From WLJO01 sp032117595 (GTDB taxonomy: Bacteria; Actinomycetota; Acidimicrobiia; Acidimicrobiales; Ilumatobacteraceae): DNA of 64,000 bases. The position numbers and the translations under genes are program-made. The stretch spans positions 62,001-126,000 of the forward strand of contig JAULYZ010000017.1 of the NCBI GenBank assembly GCA_032117595.1, in the 5' to 3' direction. The notes under the pieces were generated by a model. That model worked only from the letters and a program-made list of their open reading frames with translations. It was not told the DNA's origin and searched no databases. Below, piece by piece: positions 49,543 through 58,534 of this stretch (its first letter is position 1; each line of letters starts with the position of its first letter).

Positions 49543-51185
49543 TGGCCTCCGGCACCACATCGTTCCCGATCCTCACTGCCATGGTGCTCACTCCCGCCAT
49601 CGGGGCGGTGGCCGTCGGTGTGCTCCAAAAGAAGCGCACGGACCTCGTCAAGTTGGTGGGCCTCGCATTCAGCGGGATCACCGCAGCGCTGTCGATCTGG
49701 CTGCTCGCCTCGTTCGAGTCGGGCGAGGCCGGGATGCAGTTCGTCTCGAAGCACAGCTGGATCAAGCCGTGGGGCATCTCCTGGAACCTCGGCGTCGACG
49801 GCATTTCGCTGTTCCTCGTGGTGCTCACCGGTCTGCTCTGGCCCATTGCGTTGCTCGGCGCCGATGCGCACCACGACCACAAGCCGTACACGTCGTGGTT
49901 GCTCATCCTGCAGGCAGGGGTGATGGGCTCGTTCATGAGCCAGGACCTGTTCCTGTTCTTCGTCTTCTTCGAGATCGTGCTGGTGCCGATGTACTTCCTC
50001 ATCGGCCGGTGGGGCTACGAGGGTCGCGTCTACGCGGCCACGAAGTTCTTCCTCTACACGATGGTGGGTTCGGCGCTCATGCTCGTGGGCCTCGTCACCA
50101 CGGTGCTGCTTGCCCGTCGCGATCTCGGGTATATCACCTTCGACGTCAACGAGATCGCCCAAGGCGCAAGTTTCGCCACGGGGACGGCTCGGTGGCTGTT
50201 CCTTGCATTCGCGCTGGCCTTCGCCGTGAAGGTTCCGTTGTTCCCGCTGCACACGTGGCTGCCCGATGCACATACGCAGGCTCCCACCGCCGGCTCGGTC
50301 ATCCTCGCCGGGGTGCTCCTCAAACTTGGCACCTACGGCCTGATGCGTTTCAACGTGTACCTCTTCCCCGAGGCGTCGCGCTATTTCCGGCCGCTGCTGC
50401 TCACACTCGCAGTGATCGGCATCCTGTACGGCGCCGTGGTTGCGACGATGCAACGCGACCTCAAGCGACTTGTGGCGTATTCCTCCGTGGCGCACCTTGG
50501 CTTCATCGTCCTCGGCACCTTCGCGCTCACCAGCAGTGCGGCCACCGGCGGCGTGATGCAGATGGTGAACCACGGAGTGTCCACCGGTGCCCTGTTCCTC
50601 ATGGTCGGCATGATCAGCGAACGTCGACACACCCGTGAGATCTCGCAGCTGCGCGGCCTCCAGAAGGTGGCGCCGATCTTCGCCGCCGCCTTCACCGTGA
50701 TCATGCTGTCGTCCATCGGCGTGCCCGGACTGAACGGGTTCGTCGGCGAGTTCCTGATCCTCATCGGGTCGTTCCTCACGGCGCGGTGGTGGGCGGTCGT
50801 GGCCGCGACCGGCGTGATCCTTGCCGCCCTGTACCTGCTGTGGGCGTACCAGCGCGTGTTCCACGGCGAGCCCGATGAGGAGAACAAGAACTTCCGCGAG
50901 CTCACGATGCGGGAGGGACTCATCCTGTTCCCGATGATCGCGGCGATCTTCTTCTGCGGTATCTATCCGAAGCCGATGCTCGACCGAATCGAGCCGAGCG
51001 TGAAGGCACTCATTGCGCATGTCGAGGGTCAGACGAACTTCGTCGAGCCGATTCCGGTGATCCCCGAGATCACCGAGGCACCCCACGGCGACAAGGAAGG
51101 AGCTGGTGGCAAGGACTCGCACGGCGAGGAGAAGCCGCACAGCGAGGAAGAACCGGCCGCTGACAGCCATGGGGAGGGTGCGTGA
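49542..51185 (+). CDS. nuoM: NADH-quinone oxidoreductase subunit M (His/Glu-rich tail)
   Basis: 547 residues, antiporter-like, fourteen helices. Family blocks: GVDGISLFLVVLTGLL, FFVFFEIVLVPMYFLIG, KVPLFPLHTWLPDAHTQAPT, AYSSVAHLGFIVLG and GVPGLNGFVGEFLIL. After the last helix comes a hydrophilic tail of about 50 residues rich in His, Glu and Gly (KDSHGEEKPHSEEEPA), which is not part of the family core. Start ATG overlaps the nuoL stop (TGATG); GTG three bases earlier is an alternative. Confidence 0.96.
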   Translation: MASGTTSFPILTAMVLTPAIGAVAVGVLQKKRTDLVKLVGLAFSGITAALSIWLLASFESGEAGMQFVSKHSWIKPWGISWNLGVDGISLFLVVLTGLLWPIALLGADAHHDHKPYTSWLLILQAGVMGSFMSQDLFLFFVFFEIVLVPMYFLIGRWGYEGRVYAATKFFLYTMVGSALMLVGLVTTVLLARRDLGYITFDVNEIAQGASFATGTARWLFLAFALAFAVKVPLFPLHTWLPDAHTQAPTAGSVILAGVLLKLGTYGLMRFNVYLFPEASRYFRPLLLTLAVIGILYGAVVATMQRDLKRLVAYSSVAHLGFIVLGTFALTSSAATGGVMQMVNHGVSTGALFLMVGMISERRHTREISQLRGLQKVAPIFAAAFTVIMLSSIGVPGLNGFVGEFLILIGSFLTARWWAVVAATGVILAALYLLWAYQRVFHGEPDEENKNFRELTMREGLILFPMIAAIFFCGIYPKPMLDRIEPSVKALIAHVEGQTNFVEPIPVIPEITEAPHGDKEGAGGKDSHGEEKPHSEEEPAADSHGEGA

Positions 51186-52723
51186 TGAACCTGTTGCCGC
51201 TTCCCATGCAGGAGAGTGAACGCCTCGTCGGACCCGAGATCGACTGGTCGGGGCTGTCTCCGCTGCTGGTGCTCCTGAGTGCCGGAATCCTCCTGCTGCT
51301 CGCCGGGGCGTTGATCCCGCGGGGTCTGCCTCGTGGCATGTACGCCACGGTCACCGCCGGATCGGCCATCGCCACCGGCGTCTTGTTGTTCGTGCACTGG
51401 TCCAGCACGGTTCACGACGGGCCGCGCGCTCTGGTGAAAGACGTTCTGGTCATCGACGGCCCGAGTGTGTTCATCGGCATGGCGATCTGTGCTGCGCTCG
51501 CGCTCGCAGCGTGCATCACCGACAGCTATCTCCGCCGTGAGGATCTCGACGGACCCGAGGTGTACGGGCTCTACCTGCTCGCAGCACTCGGCGGGCTCGT
51601 CATGGCGGGCTCGAACGACCTCATCGTGCTCTTCCTCGGTCTCGAGACGCTGTCGATTGCCCTGTACGTGCTCGCTGCCTCGCACCGCAAGCGCATCGAA
51701 TCGCAGGAGGCGGGCCTCAAGTACTTCATCCTCGGCGGCTTCTCGTCGGCCTTCTTCCTGTACGGCATTGCGATGATCTACGGGGCCACGGGCACCACAC
51801 GCCTGCGCGGCGAGGAGTCGATCAAGACCGCCCTCAGCAACCTCATCGAGACCGACAAGAACCGGGCGCTCTTGGTGATCGGCGTTGCGCTGCTGCTGGT
51901 CGGCCTTGCGTTCAAGGTGGCGGCGGTGCCGTTCCATTCGTGGACGCCCGACGTGTACCAAGGCGCTCCCACGCCGGTCACCGGTTTCATGGCCTCGGCC
52001 GCCAAGGCCGCCGCCTTCGGTGCACTCCTGCGTTCGCTGGTGATCTCGATGCCGGAGGCACGAGACGACTGGCGTCCGGTGGTCTGGGTGCTCGCGCTGC
52101 TGACCCTGGTCGTGGGATCGGTGCTCGCCGTGGTGCAGACGAACGTCAAGCGCATGCTGGCGTACTCCTCGATCAGCCACGCTGGCTTCATCCTCGTGGG
52201 TGTCGAGGCCGCCGCACACGCGAGCGACACCGACGGGCGTGGGCTTGCGTCGGTGCTCTTCTACCTACTCGCCTACGCCGTTCTCGTGTCGGGCACCTTC
52301 GCCGTGGCCACGGTGGTGGGGCGCTCCGGTGACGGCTCGCACGATCTGGACTCCTACCGCGGCCTCGGCAAGCAGCGTCCGGTGCTGGCACTCGTGATGA
52401 CCGTGTTCCTGCTCGCGCAGGCTGGCGTACCGCTCACGTCGGGCTTCGTCGCCAAGTTCAGCGTCATCACGGCTGCCGCCGACGTGAACAGCTACGCGGT
52501 GGCGATCGTGGCGATGCTCTCGGCAGTGATCGGAGCGTTCCTGTACCTGCGCATCATCGTGAGCATGTTCCTCGAGGACGGTGAGGCATCGGGCGAGCCG
52601 GTGCGGGTCCCGTTCGGCAGTGCCCTCGCCATCACGGCCTCGCTCGCGTTCACGCTCATCGTCGGGTTCTTCCCGGGCTGGCTGCTTCGCCTCGCCCAGG
52701 ATGCAGCACTGCGACTCTTCTGA
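51185..52723 (+). CDS. nuoN: NADH-quinone oxidoreductase subunit N
   Basis: 512 residues, antiporter-like, fourteen helices. Family blocks include LFLGLETLSIALYVLAA, AGLKYFILGGFSSAFFLYG, AVPFHSWTPDVYQGAPTPVT and AYSSISHAGFILVG. Completes the fourteen-gene set nuoA-N, so the complex is the full NADH-oxidising type I enzyme. A GTG three bases upstream, overlapping the nuoM stop, is an alternative start. A strong hairpin follows 38 bases after its stop. Confidence 0.96.
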   Translation: MNLLPLPMQESERLVGPEIDWSGLSPLLVLLSAGILLLLAGALIPRGLPRGMYATVTAGSAIATGVLLFVHWSSTVHDGPRALVKDVLVIDGPSVFIGMAICAALALAACITDSYLRREDLDGPEVYGLYLLAALGGLVMAGSNDLIVLFLGLETLSIALYVLAASHRKRIESQEAGLKYFILGGFSSAFFLYGIAMIYGATGTTRLRGEESIKTALSNLIETDKNRALLVIGVALLLVGLAFKVAAVPFHSWTPDVYQGAPTPVTGFMASAAKAAAFGALLRSLVISMPEARDDWRPVVWVLALLTLVVGSVLAVVQTNVKRMLAYSSISHAGFILVGVEAAAHASDTDGRGLASVLFYLLAYAVLVSGTFAVATVVGRSGDGSHDLDSYRGLGKQRPVLALVMTVFLLAQAGVPLTSGFVAKFSVITAAADVNSYAVAIVAMLSAVIGAFLYLRIIVSMFLEDGEASGEPVRVPFGSALAITASLAFTLIVGFFPGWLLRLAQDAALRLF

Positions 52724-52761
52724 GTCGGTTCTCCGTCCTGCTCGGCAGGGGAGCACGTTTG

Positions 52762-52794
52762 GGACCGCTGGCGACGGACACGTCGAAGCGGTCC
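52762..52794. terminator. Bidirectional terminator hairpin after nuoN
   Basis: GGACCGCT pairs with AGCGGTCC, and inside this CGACG pairs with CGTCG around GACA, giving a long two-part stem. It lies between the convergent ends of nuoN and the marR-like gene. No T-tract on either strand. Confidence 0.6.
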
Positions 52795-52806
52795 GCTTGC
52801 TGAGCG

Positions 52807-53310
52807 TCAGGAACCGTTGCCGAGTTCGCGAACGAACTCGTCGAGTGCCGTCACGAAGCGGTCCATGTACTCGGCGAACTGCTCGCGCTCGCTCGGACTG
52901 AACGATGACAACATCGCAGTGAGGGTCTCGCGTCGCAGGTCGTTGATCGACTGCTGTCGGGAGCGACCCATGCCGGTGGCGGAAACCATGACGACGCGAG
53001 CGTCGCTTGCACAGGCCGTCCGCTCGGCCATGCCGGCCTTGACCAGTCGCTGCACGGCGCGCGTGGCGGTGGACGGGTCGACCCGGAGCGCGTCGGCGAG
53101 TTCGCTCATTCGCCATGAATCGCGCGCAACGAGCAACTCGAGGGTGTCCACCTGACCCGGCTCGAGCGCATCGTCGCCGGCACCGAACAGGTGGTCCCTC
53201 AGTGCACTCATGGCGGCGCCGCGCCGCAGCTCCTTCCACGCCGCACCGATTCGTGCGTCCACGGACAGATCCTGCGCTGCGGTGCGCTGCTCGTGGGCCG
53301 TTCCGGACAT
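52807..53310 (-). CDS. MarR-family transcriptional regulator
   Basis: 167 residues. The winged helix is recognisable as MSELADALRVDPSTATRAVQRLVKAGMAER, in two blocks, followed by the wing ASDARVVMVSATGMGR. C-terminal helices form the dimer. Such proteins repress adjacent genes and are released by small phenolic or oxidising ligands. Its start is only 20 bases from that of the divergent hydrolase gene, which is the obvious candidate target. The ligand is unknown. Confidence 0.88.
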   Translation of the reverse strand: MSGTAHEQRTAAQDLSVDARIGAAWKELRRGAAMSALRDHLFGAGDDALEPGQVDTLELLVARDSWRMSELADALRVDPSTATRAVQRLVKAGMAERTACASDARVVMVSATGMGRSRQQSINDLRRETLTAMLSSFSPSEREQFAEYMDRFVTALDEFVRELGNGS

Positions 53311-53330
53311 ATCCGAAGTACGTTACTCAT

Positions 53331-54047
53331 ATGACGGCGTCCGAACCCGATCCGATGTCGACGCCGCTCGACGTGCTCGAGGTGCTCGGGAATCTCGACG
53401 TGATGATCACTCCTACGCTGCGTCATCTCGAGATCTACACGCGCAAGGGACTGCTCACGCTCCTGTGGCACGAGCCGCCCACGTCGCTCTCGGGTGACTC
53501 GGTGTTCACTCACGCAGTGGTGCTTTGCGGTGGTGCCATGGGCGGGCTGCTCGGACCCGGTTCAGGCCTGTATCACCGCCTCGGGGAGCACCTCAGCGAT
53601 CGTGGGGTCCCCGTGATCCGGGTGAGTTACCGGCGCCCGAATGACCTCGATGCGTGCACCATCGACGTCGCTGCGTGTGTGCAACTCCTCGTCGGGACCG
53701 GCACGGAACAGGTGGTGCTCATGGGGCACAGTTTCGGTGGGGCGGTGGCGGTGCGCGCTGCGGTCGGTCTGCCGGCGTTCGTCCCCGGTGTAGTGACCTT
53801 TGCGACGCAGTCAGCGGGCTGTGAGGTCGCAGGCGGGCTCGCCGGCCGGTCGCTCCTGCTCTTCCACGGCGACCGGGACGAGATCCTGCCCATCGAGTCC
53901 AGCGAGATGGTGCGGGCGCTCGCCGGCGCGGGTGAACTCATCCGGCTCCCCGGGGACGGACACCTGCTGGGACGGAGCGAGGACGTCATCTGGGAGCGCC
54001 TGCTCCCGTGGCTCGGCGACGTGTGCGGACGCCCACTCGAGGGGTAG
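53331..54047 (+). CDS. Alpha/beta hydrolase family protein
   Basis: 238 residues. The nucleophile elbow is MGHSFGGAVAV (Ser in GHSFG), the acid is probably in FHGDRDEILP and the catalytic His in PGDGHLLG, completing the triad. No signal peptide. An N-terminal segment of about 50 residues precedes the core. The ATG at 53331 leaves only 20 bases to the divergent marR-like gene, so the transcript may be nearly leaderless. Substrate unknown. Confidence 0.82.
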   Translation: MTASEPDPMSTPLDVLEVLGNLDVMITPTLRHLEIYTRKGLLTLLWHEPPTSLSGDSVFTHAVVLCGGAMGGLLGPGSGLYHRLGEHLSDRGVPVIRVSYRRPNDLDACTIDVAACVQLLVGTGTEQVVLMGHSFGGAVAVRAAVGLPAFVPGVVTFATQSAGCEVAGGLAGRSLLLFHGDRDEILPIESSEMVRALAGAGELIRLPGDGHLLGRSEDVIWERLLPWLGDVCGRPLEG

Positions 54048-54083
54048 GTGGCCTGCAGGCCGATCGCTAGCATTCTTCTGCCC

Positions 54084-54156
54084 GCCCAGATAGCTCAGTC
54101 GGCAGAGCATTTCACTCGTAATGAAAAGGTCGAGGGTTCGATTCCCTCTCTGGGCT
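54084..54156 (+). tRNA. tRNA-Thr (CGT)
   Basis: Cloverleaf with acceptor GCCCAGA/TCTGGGC, D-arm AGCTCAGTCGGCAGAGC, anticodon stem TTTCA/TGAAA and loop CTCGTAA, giving anticodon CGT. T-arm GAGGGTTCGATTCCCTC. The discriminator is T and no CCA is encoded. Confidence 0.95.
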
Positions 54157-54224
54157 CTACGTCCCCTCGCTCCGGCGAGTGTCGATGATGCAGGACCCTT
54201 GCGGCCGCCCGATAACGTCAATCC

Positions 54225-56207
54225 GTGTCCTCGGACAAGACCGTCGGGCCGGAGTCGGTAAAGGCCCATCGCCAGTACATCGCCCAGTCGTCGCGGCGCG
54301 TTGCCCGACCGACCCAGGGGCCGGGTAGCGACGACTCGGGCGGGCACGGAACTCATGCCGGTACGGCTGCTCTTGCGCTCGGCGCGCTCGGCGTGGTCTA
54401 CGGCGACATCGGCACCAGCCCGCTCTACGCCTTCAAGGAGGCGTTCACCGAGAAGTCGCACCAGTTGCTCGTCGATCGACAGAACATCTTCGGGGTGTGC
54501 TCGCTCGCGTTCTGGGCGCTCATCCTCATCATCTCGGTGAAATATCTGCTGTTTGTGATGCGCGCCGACAACCGGGGCGAAGGGGGCATCCTTGCGCTCA
54601 CTGCGCTGGTGATGCCGCGCCGCGGTCGCACGGTCGCCAAGGCAGGCTTCCTTGTCGCCCTCGGGGTGTTCGGCACCGCCCTGCTCTATGGCGACGGCAT
54701 CATCACTCCGGCCATCTCGGTGCTGAGCGCAGTGGAGGGACTCGAGGAGGTCTCTACGTCGTTCACCAGTTGGGTGATCCCGATCGCCATCGTCATCCTC
54801 GTGCTGCTGTTCCTCGTACAGAGCCGGGGAACCGGGGCGGTCGGCAGGGTGTTCGGCCCGGTGATGATGATCTGGTTCGGGACCCTCGCAGCCATCGGCA
54901 TCTCGAAGGTGATCGGCTCGCCCGAGATCATGCAGTCGGTGAACCCGTACTACGCAGTGAGCTACTTCGGCCACGAGCCCGCCAAGGCCTTCCTCTCGCT
55001 GGGTTCGATCTTCCTGGTGGTGACCGGCGGCGAGGCGCTCTACGCAGACATGGGTCACTTCGGCCGGAAGCCCATCATGATGGGCTGGTACTGCCTCGTG
55101 CTCCCGGCGCTCGTCCTCAACTACTGGGGACAGGGTGCGTTCCTGCTCAAGCATCCCGAGGACATCGAGAGCGTGTTCTTCCGCATGGTGCCCGACGCCA
55201 TCCGCCTGCCGATCGTGATCCTTGCCACCTTCGCCACGATCATCGCCTCCCAGGCACTCATCTCCGGTGTGTTCTCACTCACGGCACAGGCCGTGCAGCT
55301 CGACTACTTGCCGCGCATTGCGATCCGTCACACCTCTCGCGAGCACTCGGGACAGATCTACGTACCGCTCGTGAACTGGGCGCTGATGATTGCCTGTGTC
55401 GGACTGGTGCTCGGCTTCCAGAGCTCGTCGAATCTCGCTGCCGCCTATGGCATCGCAGTGACGATGACCATGGCCATCACCACACTCATCTTCTTCCGGG
55501 TGCTCACCGACCGCTGGAAGTGGCGACGCAGTCTCGCGTTCCTTGTGTGCGTACCGATGCTCGGTATCGAGCTCGGGTTCCTCGGCGCGAACATCATCAA
55601 GATCCCGAAGGGTGGATGGTTCGCGCTCGCCGTGGGCTTCCTGCTCATGGTGCAGATGCAGACCTGGCGACGCGGTAGGTCGCTGGTGGCCGATCGCATT
55701 CGACGGGGCGAGCGACCATTGGTCGAGGTGCTCGACGAGTCCGAGTCCGAGCGCGTGCCCGGCACTGCGGTCTTCATGTTCAAGGAACTCGGCAAGGCAC
55801 CGCCTGCGCTGGTGAACAACCTGCGCCACAACAAGGTGCTGCACAGGACCACGCTCATCGTCTCGGTGGAGACCACCGAGGAACCCTTCATCTACTCATG
55901 GGACCGTGCGGAGGTCGCCAAGGTGGCCCCGGGCGTGTTCGAGGTGCAGCTGCGATTCGGCTTCATGGAGGACCCGGACGTGCCGGCGGCACTGGCTGCG
56001 ATCGAACATCGTGGGCTCGAGTACGACCCGAACGATGTCACCTACTTCCTCGGCCGCGAGTCCATCGTTGCCGGCAAGGCACCCGGGATGAATCCGGTGC
56101 TCGAACACCTTTTCGTGCTCCTGAACCGCGGTGCCGACAGTGCGAGTCGCTTCTTCAACCTTCCCGCCGAGCGCGTGTTCGAAGTTGGTTCGCGCGTCGA
56201 GATCTAG
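54225..56207 (+). CDS. kup: KUP-family potassium uptake protein
   Basis: 660 residues, GTG start. A hydrophilic N-terminus of 45 residues leads to twelve helices. Family blocks are ALGVVYGDIGTSPLYAFKEAF and, later, GDGIITPAISVLSAVEGL, with VTGGEALYADMGHFG in the middle. The cytoplasmic C-terminal domain (about 140 residues) is present. It imports K+ with protons. It follows tRNA-Thr; a hairpin lies between it and the next gene. Confidence 0.95.
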   Translation: MSSDKTVGPESVKAHRQYIAQSSRRVARPTQGPGSDDSGGHGTHAGTAALALGALGVVYGDIGTSPLYAFKEAFTEKSHQLLVDRQNIFGVCSLAFWALILIISVKYLLFVMRADNRGEGGILALTALVMPRRGRTVAKAGFLVALGVFGTALLYGDGIITPAISVLSAVEGLEEVSTSFTSWVIPIAIVILVLLFLVQSRGTGAVGRVFGPVMMIWFGTLAAIGISKVIGSPEIMQSVNPYYAVSYFGHEPAKAFLSLGSIFLVVTGGEALYADMGHFGRKPIMMGWYCLVLPALVLNYWGQGAFLLKHPEDIESVFFRMVPDAIRLPIVILATFATIIASQALISGVFSLTAQAVQLDYLPRIAIRHTSREHSGQIYVPLVNWALMIACVGLVLGFQSSSNLAAAYGIAVTMTMAITTLIFFRVLTDRWKWRRSLAFLVCVPMLGIELGFLGANIIKIPKGGWFALAVGFLLMVQMQTWRRGRSLVADRIRRGERPLVEVLDESESERVPGTAVFMFKELGKAPPALVNNLRHNKVLHRTTLIVSVETTEEPFIYSWDRAEVAKVAPGVFEVQLRFGFMEDPDVPAALAAIEHRGLEYDPNDVTYFLGRESIVAGKAPGMNPVLEHLFVLLNRGADSASRFFNLPAERVFEVGSRVEI

Positions 56208-56212
56208 GTTCT

Positions 56213-56248
56213 GGGGCCACGACCCGGTACCGGTCGTTCTGTGGGCCC
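56213..56248 (+). terminator. Hairpin after kup
   Basis: GGGGCCAC pairs with GTGGGCCC (one mismatch), and inside it ACGAC pairs with GTCGT around CGGTACCG. It begins six bases after the kup stop and ends 12 bases before the lipoprotein start. Confidence 0.5.
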
Positions 56249-56260
56249 TAATCTGACGGC

Positions 56261-57160
56261 ATGATCCGCCGCCCCCTGTCGACTGGACTCGCATTGCTCA
56301 CGGTTGGAGCGCTCGCACTCACCAGCGCCTGTTCGGACGGTGCCAACGTCAGCGGCACCCTCATCACCGATTCCAGCGCACCCTCGGAGTCCGGTGCGCC
56401 GCCCGTGCTGGAGAACCCATCGGCCACCGGTCGGGAGTTGGCCACCGAGTTCCTCACCATCCTGCAGAAGGGCGACCTCGCTGCGCTCGATGTGTTCCTG
56501 GACGACTCGTTCCAGCTCCAGCGTGCCGATGGCTCGGGTCAGGACAAGGCTGCGTACCTCCGGGCGCCCGCGAGGATCACGGCATTCGAGTTGGGACGGG
56601 ACGTGGTCGCCTCGCAGCAGGGCGGGGTACTCAGCGTGCGCTGGCGACTGGTGGTGGACGGAATCATCAACGGCACCGAGGTGGAGCGTGGTGAGGCGCC
56701 GCGTCTGAGCACCTTCGTGTGGCGCGGCGACCGCTGGCGAATGTCGTCGCACGCGAACTTCCTGCTGCCCACCAAGACGGCACCGGTCCTCAGCGATCCG
56801 AGCGCCACGGGCCGCGAACTGGTGACGAGGTTCATCGAGATCCTGAAGAACAAGGATCGGACCGCACTCGAGGGTTTCCTCGCGGAGGCGTTCCAGATCC
56901 AGCGTGCCGATGGCTCGGCAGCCAATCGCGATGAGTACCTGAACGCCGAGATCAGCATCTCGAGTTTCGAGCTCGGGCCGAACGTGGTCGCAGTGCAGTC
57001 CGGCAGCACGCTCACCGTGCGCTGGTCCATCAAGTTGGTCGAGACCATCGCTGGGCAGCCCACCGGTACGGGCGAAGCCCCGAGGCTCAGCGCGTTCATC
57101 TGGGCCGATGGAGCATGGAAGTTGTTGTCGCACGCCAACTTCAATCGCATCGAGGGCTGA
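56261..57160 (+). CDS. Lipoprotein with two tandem NTF2/SnoaL-like domains
   Basis: 299 residues. Lipoprotein signal with lipobox LTSAC (Cys24). Two homologous domains follow: about residues 48-165 beginning PPVLENPSATGRELATEF, and 170-298 beginning APVLSDPSATGRELVTRF. They share QRADGS, GEAPRLS and SHANF blocks, so the gene arose by internal duplication. The alpha/beta pattern resembles NTF2/SnoaL-like domains. It is anchored outside the membrane; ligand and role are unknown. Ten bases separate it from gdhA. Confidence 0.8.
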   Translation: MIRRPLSTGLALLTVGALALTSACSDGANVSGTLITDSSAPSESGAPPVLENPSATGRELATEFLTILQKGDLAALDVFLDDSFQLQRADGSGQDKAAYLRAPARITAFELGRDVVASQQGGVLSVRWRLVVDGIINGTEVERGEAPRLSTFVWRGDRWRMSSHANFLLPTKTAPVLSDPSATGRELVTRFIEILKNKDRTALEGFLAEAFQIQRADGSAANRDEYLNAEISISSFELGPNVVAVQSGSTLTVRWSIKLVETIAGQPTGTGEAPRLSAFIWADGAWKLLSHANFNRIEG

Positions 57161-57170
57161 GAGACCGATC

Positions 57171-58508
57171 ATGTCCACCAGCATCGACTCCGTCCTCGCA
57201 CAGGTGATCGCCCGGAACCCGGGCGAGTCGGAATTCCACCAAGCAGCCACCGAGGTTCTGCACACGTTGCGCCCGCTCCTCGAGCGTCGGTCCGATTATC
57301 GAGACGCCAAGGTCCTCGAACGGATCTGTGAGCCCGAGCGGCAGGTGATCTTCAGGGTTGCGTGGCAGGACGACCGTGGGGAGATCCACGTGAACCGCGG
57401 CATGCGGGTGCAGTTCAACAGCGCACTCGGCCCGTACAAGGGCGGCCTCCGCTTCCACCCGTCGGTGAACCTCAGCATCATCAAGTTCCTCGGCTTCGAG
57501 CAGATCTTCAAGAACGCTCTCACCGGTCTCGGCATGGGTGGCGGCAAGGGTGGTTCCGACTTCGACCCCAAGGGCCGCACCGATAGCGAGATCATGCGCT
57601 TCTGTCAGGCCTTCATGACCGAACTGTTCCGGCACATCGGCGACCAGACCGACGTTCCCGCTGGCGACATCGGTGTTGGTGGCCGTGAGGTCGGGTACAT
57701 GTTCGGCCAGTACAAGCGCCTCGTGAATGCCTTCGAGGCTGGGGTGTTCACCGGCAAGGGCCCCGGCTGGGGCGGTTCGTTGGGGCGGACCGAGGCCACC
57801 GGTTACGGACTCGTCTTCTTCCTCACCCACATGCTCGCCGCGCGTGGGCGCACGCTCGACGGCCTGCGCGTCACGGTGTCGGGGTCGGGGAACGTCTCGC
57901 TCCACGCAATCGAGAAACTGCAGTCGCTGGGTGCACTCGTCGTGTCGGCGTCGGACTCATCGGGGACCGTGCACGACCCGAACGGTATCGACCTCGCACT
58001 GCTCACCCAGATCAAGGAGGTGGAGCGCGGTCGTGTTTCGGCGTACGTCGAACGACGCCCTGGGTCGACCTTCCTGGCGGGCGCCCGTCCCTGGTCGATC
58101 CCCTGCGATGTTGCTCTGCCGTGTGCCACGCAGAACGAACTCGACGAGACCGATGCGCAGCAGCTGATCAAGAACGGAGCGTTGGCAGTAGCCGAGGGGG
58201 CGAACATGCCCTCCACACTCGGGGCCATCTCGCTGCTGCAGTCCGCCGGCGTCGGCTTCGGGCCGGCGAAGGCAGCCAACGCGGGTGGCGTCGCAACATC
58301 TGGGCTCGAGATGCAGCAGAACTCGTCGCGGCAGCGCTGGACCTTCGACCAGACCGTGGGTCGACTCGCCGAGATCATGGAAGACATCCATCACACCTGT
58401 GCAGTGACGGCCGATGAGTTCGGCGTCCCCGGAGATCTGCTGCTGGGCGCGAACATCGCCGGATTCCGGCGTGTGGCCGACGCCATGATCGCCCAGGGTG
58501 TGATGTAG
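57171..58508 (+). CDS. gdhA: NADP-type glutamate dehydrogenase
   Basis: 445 residues, hexameric class. Substrate blocks: SALGPYKGGLRFHPSVN with the catalytic region MGGGKGGSDFDPKG, then PAGDIGVGGREVGYMFGQY. The coenzyme domain has VSGSGNVSLHAIEK. It aminates 2-oxoglutarate with ammonia, linking carbon and nitrogen metabolism. Length and motifs match the NADP-dependent biosynthetic type (cofactor choice is inference). Possibly co-transcribed with the lipoprotein upstream. Confidence 0.95.
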   Translation: MSTSIDSVLAQVIARNPGESEFHQAATEVLHTLRPLLERRSDYRDAKVLERICEPERQVIFRVAWQDDRGEIHVNRGMRVQFNSALGPYKGGLRFHPSVNLSIIKFLGFEQIFKNALTGLGMGGGKGGSDFDPKGRTDSEIMRFCQAFMTELFRHIGDQTDVPAGDIGVGGREVGYMFGQYKRLVNAFEAGVFTGKGPGWGGSLGRTEATGYGLVFFLTHMLAARGRTLDGLRVTVSGSGNVSLHAIEKLQSLGALVVSASDSSGTVHDPNGIDLALLTQIKEVERGRVSAYVERRPGSTFLAGARPWSIPCDVALPCATQNELDETDAQQLIKNGALAVAEGANMPSTLGAISLLQSAGVGFGPAKAANAGGVATSGLEMQQNSSRQRWTFDQTVGRLAEIMEDIHHTCAVTADEFGVPGDLLLGANIAGFRRVADAMIAQGVM

Positions 58509-58534
58509 CCCGGGACGGGTGGGGTACCGCCGGC

